From assembly GCA_022844275.1 (NCBI GenBank), contig JALHMB010000007.1, forward strand, positions 348,894-412,893: a stretch of 64,000 bases of DNA, in the 5' to 3' direction. The first letter of the stretch is position 1. Every line of letters starts with the position of its first letter. Positions 1 to 8,200 of the stretch are shown in pieces. A model generated the notes under the pieces. That model saw only the letters and a list, made by a program, of their open reading frames with translations. It did not search any database and had not been told where the DNA came from. The stretch is from Hyphomicrobiaceae bacterium. GTDB lineage: Bacteria > Pseudomonadota > Alphaproteobacteria > Rhizobiales > Hyphomicrobiaceae. The translations under genes were made by a program, and so were the position numbers.

Positions 1-1205
1 TGCAGATCCGCGACGCGCTGACTTTCGCGCTCTCGCCGCCCGCCATCCAGGGTCTCGGCACGACGTCCGGTTTCTCGTTCCGCCTTCAGGACCGCGGTGG
101 CCTCGGGCAGACCCAGCTCGCTGCAGCGCGCGACCAGCTTCTTGCCGCTGCGCGCGCGAGCCCCGTACTTGCCGGTGTGCGCGTGGAGGGTTTGCCGGAC
201 GCGGCCCAGGTCATGCTGATCATCGATCGTGAGAAGGCAAATACCTTCGGCGTCACCTTCGCCGACATCAACTCGACGATCACCGCAAACCTCGGATCCA
301 GCTACGTCAACGACTTCCCGAATGCGGGACGCATGCAACGCGTCACCGTGCAGGCCGGGGAAGGTCAGCGCATGCAAACCGCAGACCTCCTCAAGCTGAA
401 TGTGCGCAACGCCGCGGGCGGCATGGTACCTCTATCGGCCTTCTCACGCATCGAATGGGCGAAGGGACCCTCACAGGTCGTAGGCTACAACGGCTATCCT
501 GCCATTCGCATTAGCGGCCAGACGACACCGGGCCACTCGTCAGGCGATGCCATCCAGGAGATGCAGCGCCTCGTCGCCGCCTTGCCGCCGGGCTTCGGCT
601 ATGAATGGACGGGACAGTCGCTTCAGGAAATCCAATCCGGATCGCAGGCGCCGTATCTGATCGGGCTGAGCATCCTCTTCGTATTCCTGCTGCTCGCGGC
701 ACTCTATGAGAGCTGGTCGATCCCGCTCTCGGTCATGCTCGTCGTGCCGCTCGGCGTGATCGGCTCGGTCCTCGCCGTGACGATGCGCGGCCTGCCAAAT
801 GACGTCTACTTCATGGTGGGTCTGATCACCATCATCGGTCTCTCCGCCAAGAATGCCATTCTCATCGTCGAGTTCGCCAAGGATCTGCACGCCGAGGGCA
901 AGTCGGTCATGGAGGCGACGATCGAGGCTGCACATCTGCGCTTCCGACCCATTCTCATGACGTCGCTCGCCTTCACACTCGGTGTCGTGCCGCTCGCGCG
1001 GGCGACCGGCGCCAGTGCGGCGAGCCAAAACGCGATCGGCACGGGCGTCCTCGGTGGCATGATCGCCGCCACGATATTCTCGATCTTCTTCGTGCCGGTG
1101 TTCTACGTGTTCGTCATGCGCTGGCTTGGGCCACGCGAGGAGACGGCGACAGCCGTGGAGACGACCGCCGCAGGCGACGCACCGCCCTCGTCGCCACAGC
1201 CGTAG
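1..1205 (+). CDS. RND (HAE1 family) efflux permease, C-terminal part only
   Basis: The open frame already runs at the window start (codons from base 3), so the 5' part of the gene lies outside; about 400 residues remain. They cover the second periplasmic porter region and the last membrane segments of an inner-membrane proton-driven drug pump. Typical features are the segment with GLSAKNAILIVEFAK, the following LRFRPILMTSLAF loop and the last two helices ending in VPVFYVFVMRWLG. A full HAE1 pump has about 1,030-1,060 residues, so roughly the last 40 percent is here. The tail is Ala/Thr/Pro-rich. Another complete RND operon lies about 20 kb away, so the genome has at least two such pumps. The partner adaptor should be upstream of the window. 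Confidence 0.93.
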   Translation, partial: QIRDALTFALSPPAIQGLGTTSGFSFRLQDRGGLGQTQLAAARDQLLAAARASPVLAGVRVEGLPDAAQVMLIIDREKANTFGVTFADINSTITANLGSSYVNDFPNAGRMQRVTVQAGEGQRMQTADLLKLNVRNAAGGMVPLSAFSRIEWAKGPSQVVGYNGYPAIRISGQTTPGHSSGDAIQEMQRLVAALPPGFGYEWTGQSLQEIQSGSQAPYLIGLSILFVFLLLAALYESWSIPLSVMLVVPLGVIGSVLAVTMRGLPNDVYFMVGLITIIGLSAKNAILIVEFAKDLHAEGKSVMEATIEAAHLRFRPILMTSLAFTLGVVPLARATGASAASQNAIGTGVLGGMIAATIFSIFFVPVFYVFVMRWLGPREETATAVETTAAGDAPPSSPQP

Positions 1206-1266
1206 AGCTGATCATGAGGCGGCGCGTGCCCTTTACAGCACGCCCCGCTGCGCGATGCGATCGCGG

Positions 1267-2067
1267 TCAGATGCCATCGATGTTGCGCGCGACGGCCTCT
1301 GCCACCTCGGCGGCATGGGTTGCGATCATGAAATGGGCCGCTCGCTCGATCATCTTCCGCCGCGCACCTGGAACTTGATCGGCCAGTAGCTCATTGGCGC
1401 GTTGCACGGCGCGCGGACTCGCCCCGCCATATAGAACGAGCGTCGGGATATCGATGGCTGCCAGCTCTCCCGCAATCTCGGGAAAGGCATACCCGCACGA
1501 CCAATCGAGGATGTTCACGTGCGTTGTCTCGATGGCATAGGCGCGCAGTCGCGGTGGCCAGGAGGCGAACGTTCCTGCACCTCCATAGAAGTCGATCATC
1601 TCGGCAACCGCTTCCGGCTCGCCGCGATCGAACGCCGCGAAGTAGATATCGGTCATGCGGCGGAAGCAGGCGTAATGCTCATTCTCTCCGAGGTGGCGCA
1701 GCAGAGGCGCCATTGGCGCTTCGACAATGCTGAGGCTGGCGACAGGAACCCGATTGCGCAAAGCCGTGGCAATCGCCACCGAACCGCCGAAAGAATGGCC
1801 GACCAGATGTACAGGACCACCCGCGCGGCGGATAACGGCCTCGATCACGTCGATCTCTGGCTCGATGACGGGCGCCTTCGGATCGCGCCGCTCGGCGGTG
1901 CCGCCGTAACCGAGCAGACTGGTCGTGACGCAGCGGAAGCGGCCGTTCCAGGCCGCCATCATCGGTCGCCACGCCGCACCTGTGCTGCACGACCCCGGCA
2001 CCAGCACCACCGTGGGGCCAGTGCCGATCTCTTCATAGTCGACGCACCCGCGAGGATCCTCGATCAT
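1267..2067 (-). CDS. alpha/beta hydrolase
   Basis: A 266-residue cytoplasmic alpha/beta-hydrolase. The nucleophile elbow GHSFGG places Ser92, the oxyanion region VLVPGSCSTG is near residue 22, and the late catalytic His is probably His245 (ERAAHFM). After strand 7, where the acid normally sits, the sequence reads YGGASP with no Asp or Glu; a Glu after strand 6 (IVEAP) may replace it. The substrate cannot be read from the sequence. The gene is convergent with the RND pump gene and 30 bp downstream of cysK on the same strand. Family call is firm, specificity unknown. Confidence 0.85.
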   Translation of the reverse strand: MIEDPRGCVDYEEIGTGPTVVLVPGSCSTGAAWRPMMAAWNGRFRCVTTSLLGYGGTAERRDPKAPVIEPEIDVIEAVIRRAGGPVHLVGHSFGGSVAIATALRNRVPVASLSIVEAPMAPLLRHLGENEHYACFRRMTDIYFAAFDRGEPEAVAEMIDFYGGAGTFASWPPRLRAYAIETTHVNILDWSCGYAFPEIAGELAAIDIPTLVLYGGASPRAVQRANELLADQVPGARRKMIERAAHFMIATHAAEVAEAVARNIDGI

Positions 2068-2097
2068 TGTCGTTTCTCCGCGCGGGCATCGTTCTGC

Positions 2098-3147
2098 TCA
2101 GGTCGCCGGGAACTGCACGCTCGGCGTCGAGCGCGAGATCTCAATCTCTTCCGGCGTCATATCGGCAGGCACATTGCCGAACAGCGGCGTGCTGAGATAG
2201 CGCTCGCCTGTATCCGGCAACATGCACAGGATGGTCGAGCCCTTCGGCGCCTCGGCTGCGACACGCAGCGCGCCCGCGAATGACGCGCCCGCCGTGATGC
2301 CGACGAAGATGCCCTCCTTCTGCGCCAGCTCCATGCTCATCTTCAGAGAATCCGGCCCGGGAATGCGGATGATCTGGTCGATCACCTTCATGTCGACGAC
2401 ATCACCCGTGAGCTTCGGTATGAAATCCGGCGTCCAGCCCTGCATGGGATGCGGCTTGAAGGCAGGATGAGGAGCGGCGGCGGAGCCATCCGAATTACGT
2501 TCTTGCGCGACACCGCTCGTCAGCAGGGAGGCATCCTCAGGCTCGCACACGATGATCTTCGTGTTCGGCATCTCCTTCTTGAGCACGCGCGAGACACCCT
2601 TGAGCGTGCCACCGGTGCCATAGCCGGTCACCCAATAGTCGAGCTTGTCGCCCTTGAAATCGTCGACGATCTCGCGCGCGGTCGTGCGCGAGTGCATGTC
2701 GGCGTTGGCTTCGTTCTCGAACTGGCGCGTGAGAAACCAGCCGTGCGTCTTCGCGAGTTCGACGGCCTTGGTTACCATCGCGACCGCGCGCCCGGCGGCC
2801 GGCGTCAGCACGACCTTGGCACCGAGGAAGCGCATGAGCTTGCGCCGCTCGATGCTGAACTGCTCGGCCATGGTCACGACCAGAGGATAGCCCTTCTGCG
2901 CGCACACCATGGCGAGACCGATACCGGTGTTGCCACTCGTTGCCTCGATCACGGTCTGGCCGGGCTTGAGCTCCCCGGACTTTTCCGCCGCTTCGATCAC
3001 GCCGAGTGCGAGGCGATCCTTCACCGACCCGAGCGGATTGAAGGCTTCGATCTTCACATAGAGGTTCACGCCGGCAGGCGCGAGGCGATTGATGCGCACA
3101 ACCGGCGTATTGCCGACCGTTCCGAGGATGCTTTCAAAGCGGGCCAT
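2098..3147 (-). CDS. cysK: cysteine synthase A (O-acetylserine sulfhydrylase)
   Basis: PLP enzyme that makes cysteine from O-acetylserine and sulfide in the cytoplasm. The PLP lysine is Lys43 in GSVKDR, the substrate-loop motif TSGNTG is at residues 70-75, and a Gly-rich phosphate site (GTGGTLKG) follows near residue 180. At 349 residues it is longer than the usual 310-325 because of an insertion rich in Ser, Ala and Pro near residues 215-240 and a C-terminal extension. The start follows AGGAGACACCG, a good ribosome site. The sulfite-reduction operon at 47-52 kb would supply sulfide, but this gene is not linked to it. Confidence 0.93.
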   Translation of the reverse strand: MARFESILGTVGNTPVVRINRLAPAGVNLYVKIEAFNPLGSVKDRLALGVIEAAEKSGELKPGQTVIEATSGNTGIGLAMVCAQKGYPLVVTMAEQFSIERRKLMRFLGAKVVLTPAAGRAVAMVTKAVELAKTHGWFLTRQFENEANADMHSRTTAREIVDDFKGDKLDYWVTGYGTGGTLKGVSRVLKKEMPNTKIIVCEPEDASLLTSGVAQERNSDGSAAAPHPAFKPHPMQGWTPDFIPKLTGDVVDMKVIDQIIRIPGPDSLKMSMELAQKEGIFVGITAGASFAGALRVAAEAPKGSTILCMLPDTGERYLSTPLFGNVPADMTPEEIEISRSTPSVQFPAT

Positions 3148-3262
3148 CGGTGTCTCCTCTTATTGTTCAAAGCGATTGGATTTACGTGTTGGATGAGCAG
3201 CCGTGACGCCAAGCTATCATTGCCGCGGTGTTTCCGACATGGCGGAAAGCAGAGCTGATTGG

Positions 3263-3304
3263 ACACCGGCCTGCTCCCGGTATCAACCGGAGGCAGGCCG
3301 GTGT
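3263..3304. repeat. long perfect hairpin between the cupin gene and cysK
   Basis: A 12-bp perfect inverted repeat (ACACCGGCCTGC at 3263-3274, its complement at 3293-3304) encloses a second 5-bp stem (CCGGT/ACCGG), giving a nearly continuous 42-base hairpin. It lies just after the minus-strand cupin stop and upstream of cysK. There is no T tract on either side, so it may act as a transcript-stabilising or weakly terminating hairpin rather than a classical terminator. Confidence 0.6.
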
Positions 3305-3317
3305 TGCTCATGACCCC

Positions 3318-3791
3318 TCATTTTTTGCGTGGGTCATCTGCCGGGTTCACGTAGGTTACACCCCACGGCCCGACGCTATGGATCTGGACGATCGTTTCCT
3401 CGGCGGTCCAAGCGAAGTGCCTGGTCCCGACCTGCATGATGGCGAAATCACCGACTTTCAGCGGCGTAGTCTTCTCCATGTCGAGCTTGTCGCCGGTCCC
3501 CATGTGGAACGTGCCGGAGAGGACGGTGACATGCTCGATGGCCGGGTGCGTGTGTGCCGGCAAGCGATAGTTCGCCGGGAACTTGATGCGTGCCGTGATC
3601 GGCCCCGCCCTGTCGAGCGGGCCTTCGATCACAGTGATCTGAGCTCCGGCGGGGAGAGAGGGAACGGGTCCCCATTTCATCTCGGCGGACGAGACCATGA
3701 TGTGATCGGCATGGTGCTGGGCCAAGGCTGCCAGGACGACCGTCGCTGACATCAGCCCAACCAGCCCAATCAAGCGCACTACGTATTTCAT
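3318..3791 (-). CDS. exported cupin-domain protein
   Basis: 157 residues with an N-terminal signal peptide (hydrophobic stretch about 5-24, ending near LAALA). The mature part is a single beta-barrel cupin: the first metal motif is in HTHPAIEHVTVLSGTFHMG and the second in MQVGTRHFAW. Such small exported cupins are widespread and usually unassigned. The gene lies between a methyltransferase gene upstream and cysK downstream on the same strand. The reaction is unknown; the fold and export are well supported. Confidence 0.82.
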   Translation of the reverse strand: MKYVVRLIGLVGLMSATVVLAALAQHHADHIMVSSAEMKWGPVPSLPAGAQITVIEGPLDRAGPITARIKFPANYRLPAHTHPAIEHVTVLSGTFHMGTGDKLDMEKTTPLKVGDFAIMQVGTRHFAWTAEETIVQIHSVGPWGVTYVNPADDPRKK

Positions 3792-3840
3792 GAGTATTTT
3801 CCTCCCATAGTTCAGGTTGGCGTGTGTCGAGCTGTCATCT

Positions 3841-4689
3841 TCACCGCTTGGTGACGACGATCTCGAGATACTCGCTCGGCGCGACCATTGTGACGTCGCC
3901 GGAGCGGTTGAAGCGCGCGATCAAGTCCATTACGTCAGCATGGAGCGCGGCCTGCTTCGGACCCTCGAGCGCATCGAATGCCTTGAGCAGCGGCCCGTAG
4001 TACGTGCGGAAGACATCGACGAAGTGCATGGGCGAGCGATACCGGAAGGTGAAATGGCGCGGCTCGGCCACGATCGCGCTCGCGCCCGCGCCGAAGAGCT
4101 CGGCCATGCGCTCGCGCTTGCCCCAGAGTGCCGGCGACTTCACCCCTGCCGGCGGGGGCAGGTGCCCGCCAAGCGTCTTGAAGAGCTGGCCGATGAAGCC
4201 GTCGGGCGTCCAGTTGGCGAGACCGATCTTGCCGCCGGGGCGGCACACCCGCATAAGCTCGGACGCGGCCTTCTCCTGGTCCGGCGTGAACATGACGCCG
4301 AATGTAGAGACGACAGCATCAAAAGTGTTGTCGGCGAACGGGAGAGCCTCGGCGTCGGCTTCCTGGAACTTGATCGTGAGCCGATCGGCGGCGGCGCGCT
4401 GGCGGCCCCGCTCGAGCAGCGCCGGCACGTAATCCGTCGAGGTCACGTCACACCAGCGGCGAGCGGCGGCGAGCGATACATTGCCGTTGCCGGCGGCAAC
4501 ATCGAGCACCATCTGTCCGGCGCGGAGATCCATCGCCTCGCAGAGGTCTTCGCCGACGATCTGCAAAGTTGTGCCAACAACGGCGTAATCGCCCGAGGAC
4601 CAGGCGCCCTGCTGACGAGCCTTCACGGCGGTCAGATCAGGCTTGGCCGATTGGGTATTTTGACTGATGGCTGAGGGGGATATAACCAT
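3841..4689 (-). CDS. class I SAM-dependent methyltransferase (UbiE-like)
   Basis: 282 residues with a Rossmann-type methyltransferase core. Motif I is VLDVAAGNGNVS near residue 62, the acidic post-I segment is TSTDYVPALLERG, and a motif resembling the UbiE/Methyltransf_11 family follows (EADAEALPFADNTFD and LMRVCRPGGKIGLANW). No membrane segment or signal is visible. The gene is divergent from the BTAD regulator gene at 4802, with about 110 bp between them, so that regulator may control it. Substrate unknown. Confidence 0.88.
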   Translation of the reverse strand: MVISPSAISQNTQSAKPDLTAVKARQQGAWSSGDYAVVGTTLQIVGEDLCEAMDLRAGQMVLDVAAGNGNVSLAAARRWCDVTSTDYVPALLERGRQRAAADRLTIKFQEADAEALPFADNTFDAVVSTFGVMFTPDQEKAASELMRVCRPGGKIGLANWTPDGFIGQLFKTLGGHLPPPAGVKSPALWGKRERMAELFGAGASAIVAEPRHFTFRYRSPMHFVDVFRTYYGPLLKAFDALEGPKQAALHADVMDLIARFNRSGDVTMVAPSEYLEIVVTKR

Positions 4690-4801
4690 GGCAGTACCCT
4701 TTTCGATTGACTGGATCGCTCGTTCGACTGTTCATCTCCGCCGCGCCCGCCCCGGGTCATTTCGGGCGGCCGGCGGCTGATTGCAGAATTAGAGGCCTGC
4801 C

Positions 4802-6862
4802 ATGGGTGCGGGCGTGGGAAGCAGCGTGGAAAAGCGCGTGGAAACGCATGAGGTGGCCGCCGCCGGCACTGCCGGCGGGCTCGATGTGCGCCTCCTCGGC
4901 CGCATGTCCGTTCGCCGGGACGGCGTGGAAGTAGCGCTGCCCTCCTCCCGAAAGGTCCGTGCGCTCCTCGCCTATCTTGCTATCGCGCGCCTGGCCGTAC
5001 CACGCAGCCGCCTCTGCGAGCTGCTATGGGACGTACCCAATGATCCGCGCGGCGAGCTGCGCTGGTGTCTCAGCAAACTCCGGCGTCTCGTCGACACGCC
5101 CGAGCGCCGCCGCGTCGAAACTGCGGGCGATACCATCCGGCTCGATCTCAGCGACTGCTTCGTCGATGTTCTGGAAATCGCCAGCGCCACCCAGAACGGA
5201 ATCGAGGCGCTCGATGCCTCGCGTCTCGCGTCCCTTTCGGCACTATTCGTCGGCGACCTCATCGACGGCCTCGATGTCGACCGGAGCCCGCATTTCAATG
5301 CGTGGCTGACGGCAGAGCGCCGCCGCTTGCGGGCCCGGCAGACCGCCGTGCTCGAGCATCTCGCCCGACGCGCGCCAGAGGAAGATGTGCTCGGCTACCT
5401 CGACAAGTGGCTCGAGCTTGCGCCCTTCGATCAAAGTGTCCACGAGCTCATGTTGCGCGCGCTCGTTCGCCGTGGCCGCATTCCCGATGGCGAGACGCAT
5501 CTTGCGACGACAGTGCGGCTCTTCGAGTCCGAAGGCCTCGACGTAACGCCGCTGCGCAATGCATGGCGCGCCGCCCGAGCGCAATCTGTAGTTCCCCCCA
5601 AAGCCACGTCGTCGATTCCGGCAGCACCGGTAACTGCGCAATCCACCGCCAGCGAGCCAGCCGCACTGTCACAGCCGACCGCGCTGCGCCGCGCCTCGGT
5701 CGCGGTCATGCCCTTCGTCGATCGAACGCAGGGACAAGGCGCTTATGCAGGCGGCCTCGTTCACGACATCATCACGCGCCTCGCTCGGCTGCGCAGCCTT
5801 TTCGTCATTGCCCAAGGCACTGTCTTTGCGCTGCAGGAGCGCCGCGTCGACCCGGATGCGGCGGCGCGCGCGCTCAACGTCGATTACATCGTAACCGGAT
5901 CGGTGCAGCTCGAAGGCACCAACATCGCCGTCGCGGCGGAGCTTGCGGAGACGCGCACCGCGCGAATCGTGTGGGCCGAGGTTTTCGTCCGCAAACTCGG
6001 CGAGGCGATCGCCGCGTTCGACGAGGTCGGAAATCGCATCGTCAGTTCGATTGCAAGCGAGGTCGAAACCGCGGAACGCAATCGGGCCATTCTCCGGCCG
6101 CCCAACTCGCTCGATGCCTGGGAGGCGCACCATCGCGGCCTCTGGCACATGTACCGTTTCAACAAGGCCGACAACGAGCAGGCGCGGCATTTCTTCGAAA
6201 TGGCCGTGCGCCTCGACCCGACGTTTGCTCGTGCGTACGCGGGCCTCTCGTTCACGCACTGGCAAAATGGATTCCAGGGTTGGAAGCCGCGGGATCACGA
6301 GGCCGACCTGGCATTCGAAGCGGCTGGCCGAAGTCTGATGGCCGATGATCGCGATCCTGCCGCGCATTGGGCAATGGGCCGCGCCATGTGGCTTCGGAAC
6401 CTACATGATCAGTCGGTGGCCGAACTTGGAACGGCGGTGGACCTCAGCCCGAACTTCGCACCTGCCCACTACGCGCTTGCCTTCGTGCAATCTCAGGCCG
6501 GTGATGCGAGTGCGGCAGTTGGCGCTTCGGAACACTCTCGCCAGCTGAGCCCCTTCGACCCGATGCTCTTCGCTATATTTGGCGCCCGCGCCATGGCGCT
6601 CGTTCGGCTTGGAGATTTCGATGCTGCCGCCGACTGGGGCGCCAAGGCAGCGACCCGACCCAATGCACACCCCCATGTGGTGGCCATCGGCGCCTACACT
6701 CAGGCACTGGCCGGCCAAATGGATGCCGCCCGCATGAACGCGGCTGCGATCCGCAAGGTACTGCCCAATTATTCCGTCGAAGATTTCTTCCGCGCCTTTC
6801 GCTTCGACGAATCCGGAATGAAGCTATTCCGCAAGGGTGCCAAGCGCCTCGATATGGCCTGA
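4802..6862 (+). CDS. BTAD-type transcriptional regulator with TolB-like and TPR domains
   Basis: 686 residues. Residues about 28-100 form an OmpR-like winged helix (VRLLGRMSV, then KVRALLAYLA and LRWCLSKLRR), followed by an all-helical bacterial transcriptional activation domain to about 260. A Pro/Thr/Ala-rich linker leads to a segment near 300-430 (SVAVMPFVDRTQGQGAYAGG, then YIVTGSVQLEG) that resembles the TolB/FlgO-like domain found in adenylate-cyclase-type regulators. The rest is TPR-like repeats. No membrane helix is seen. It reads away from the methyltransferase gene, the likeliest target. The ligand or partner sensed by the C-terminal half is unknown. Confidence 0.85.
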   Translation: MGAGVGSSVEKRVETHEVAAAGTAGGLDVRLLGRMSVRRDGVEVALPSSRKVRALLAYLAIARLAVPRSRLCELLWDVPNDPRGELRWCLSKLRRLVDTPERRRVETAGDTIRLDLSDCFVDVLEIASATQNGIEALDASRLASLSALFVGDLIDGLDVDRSPHFNAWLTAERRRLRARQTAVLEHLARRAPEEDVLGYLDKWLELAPFDQSVHELMLRALVRRGRIPDGETHLATTVRLFESEGLDVTPLRNAWRAARAQSVVPPKATSSIPAAPVTAQSTASEPAALSQPTALRRASVAVMPFVDRTQGQGAYAGGLVHDIITRLARLRSLFVIAQGTVFALQERRVDPDAAARALNVDYIVTGSVQLEGTNIAVAAELAETRTARIVWAEVFVRKLGEAIAAFDEVGNRIVSSIASEVETAERNRAILRPPNSLDAWEAHHRGLWHMYRFNKADNEQARHFFEMAVRLDPTFARAYAGLSFTHWQNGFQGWKPRDHEADLAFEAAGRSLMADDRDPAAHWAMGRAMWLRNLHDQSVAELGTAVDLSPNFAPAHYALAFVQSQAGDASAAVGASEHSRQLSPFDPMLFAIFGARAMALVRLGDFDAAADWGAKAATRPNAHPHVVAIGAYTQALAGQMDAARMNAAAIRKVLPNYSVEDFFRAFRFDESGMKLFRKGAKRLDMA

Positions 6863-6993
6863 TACGTCCGATCGGGCAGTAAAGCGGTGGCCGCAGGGCC
6901 CGAGTGGGAGCTATAGTTGAGATATAACCACCGGGCGGCCGCGCGACCGTACCGGGGCATAGAATTCAGGACGCGCTGTCAGGAGGTTCGCCC

Positions 6994-8196
6994 ATGGCTG
7001 TTGCCGAAGCCGAAATCAAGAAGCCGATCCCGTTCGATACCAAGCATCTCGACAAGCTGATGGATGACGCCGGCATCGACGTGCTGGTCGCAACCTCGAA
7101 GCACAATGTCCAGTACATGCTGGGCGGCTATCGCTTCTTCTTCTTCGACACCATGGAGGCCGCCGGCACCACGCGCTACCTGCCCGCGATCGTCTATCAG
7201 AAGGGCAAGCCCGAGAACGCCGCGTACGTCGGCTGCTCGATGGAGAACTTCGAGCGCGAGCTCGGCAAGTTCTGGCAGCCGACCCTGAAGCTCGGTACCA
7301 CCGGCACGCAGGCGACCATGAGCGAGGTCGTGAGCCACATCAAAAAGCTCGGCCCCGTGCGCCGCATTGGCGTCGAGGCCGCCTTCCTGCCGGCCGACGG
7401 CGAAGCCGTTCTGCGCCGCGGCATCGCCAACGCCGACGTGGTGGATGCGGTGTTTCCGCTCGAGCGGCTGCGCGCGAAGAAGACGCCGGAGGAGATCGGC
7501 TATCTGCGCGAGGCGTCGGAGCGCGTCGTCGATTCCATGATGACGACCTTCCGCAAACACTGCATGCCGGGCGCGACCAAGCTCGAGATCGTCGAGGCCC
7601 TGCGCCGCGAGGAAGTCAGCCGCGGGCTCGTCTTCGACTACTGCCTGATGACCGCCGGCACGAGCCTCAACCGCGCCCCCTCGGAGCAGAAGCTCGCCAA
7701 GGGCGACATCATCTCGCTCGACTCCGGCGGCAACTACAAGGGCTACATCGGCGATCTCTGCCGCATGGGCGTCGTTGGCGGAAAAGTGGATTCCGAATAC
7801 GCGGATCTGCTCGCGTTCGTCGATGAGGTGCAGCAAGCCGTGCGCAAGCCGATCCGTGCGGGCGCGCGCGGCGGTGAGATCGCGGCCATTGCCGATAAGA
7901 TGCTCGACGCGTCGCCACACCGCAAATACTCGCACTTCATGGCGCACGGCATGGGCCTCGTCACGCACGAGGCGCCACGTCTGCAGGACCATCCGCGCAT
8001 GTCCTACGAGGGCTATGACAAGGAGCGTCCGCTGGAAGCCGGCTATGTCATCTCCATCGAGACGACGATCGGCCATCCGACGCGCGGCTTCGTCAAGCTA
8101 GAGGACACGATCCTCGTCACCGACAACGGTTACGAAGCGCTCGGCGATGGCCACCGCGGCTACAACGCCGCAGGTGGCGGCGACTCAGGCGGCTGA
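6994..8196 (+). CDS. M24-family peptidase/creatinase-like hydrolase
   Basis: 400 residues of the Xaa-Pro aminopeptidase/creatinase fold: an N-terminal creatinase-like domain (about 15-165) and a C-terminal pita-bread domain. All five metal ligands are present in order: Asp in SLDSGGNY, Asp in GYIGDLCRMG, His in MAHGMGLVTHE, Glu in SIETTIG and Glu in VKLEDT. It should be an active dinuclear metal hydrolase. Start ATG follows AGGAGGTTCGCCC. A peptide-class ABC importer begins about 1.5 kb downstream, so a role in using imported peptides or amidino compounds is plausible but not shown. Confidence 0.9.
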   Translation: MAVAEAEIKKPIPFDTKHLDKLMDDAGIDVLVATSKHNVQYMLGGYRFFFFDTMEAAGTTRYLPAIVYQKGKPENAAYVGCSMENFERELGKFWQPTLKLGTTGTQATMSEVVSHIKKLGPVRRIGVEAAFLPADGEAVLRRGIANADVVDAVFPLERLRAKKTPEEIGYLREASERVVDSMMTTFRKHCMPGATKLEIVEALRREEVSRGLVFDYCLMTAGTSLNRAPSEQKLAKGDIISLDSGGNYKGYIGDLCRMGVVGGKVDSEYADLLAFVDEVQQAVRKPIRAGARGGEIAAIADKMLDASPHRKYSHFMAHGMGLVTHEAPRLQDHPRMSYEGYDKERPLEAGYVISIETTIGHPTRGFVKLEDTILVTDNGYEALGDGHRGYNAAGGGDSGG

Positions 8197-8200
8197 TCCG

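Noticed and set aside
540..1028. Long antisense open frame opposite the RND gene
   Set aside because: It lies wholly within a recognised RND coding region and its His/Arg/Asp-rich composition is the usual reverse-frame shadow in GC-rich DNA.
5065..6348. 427-codon Arg-rich frame overlapping the BTAD regulator
   Set aside because: It is the shifted frame of the regulator gene; the product is arginine/histidine-rich with no domain, and the regulator frame has clear motifs.
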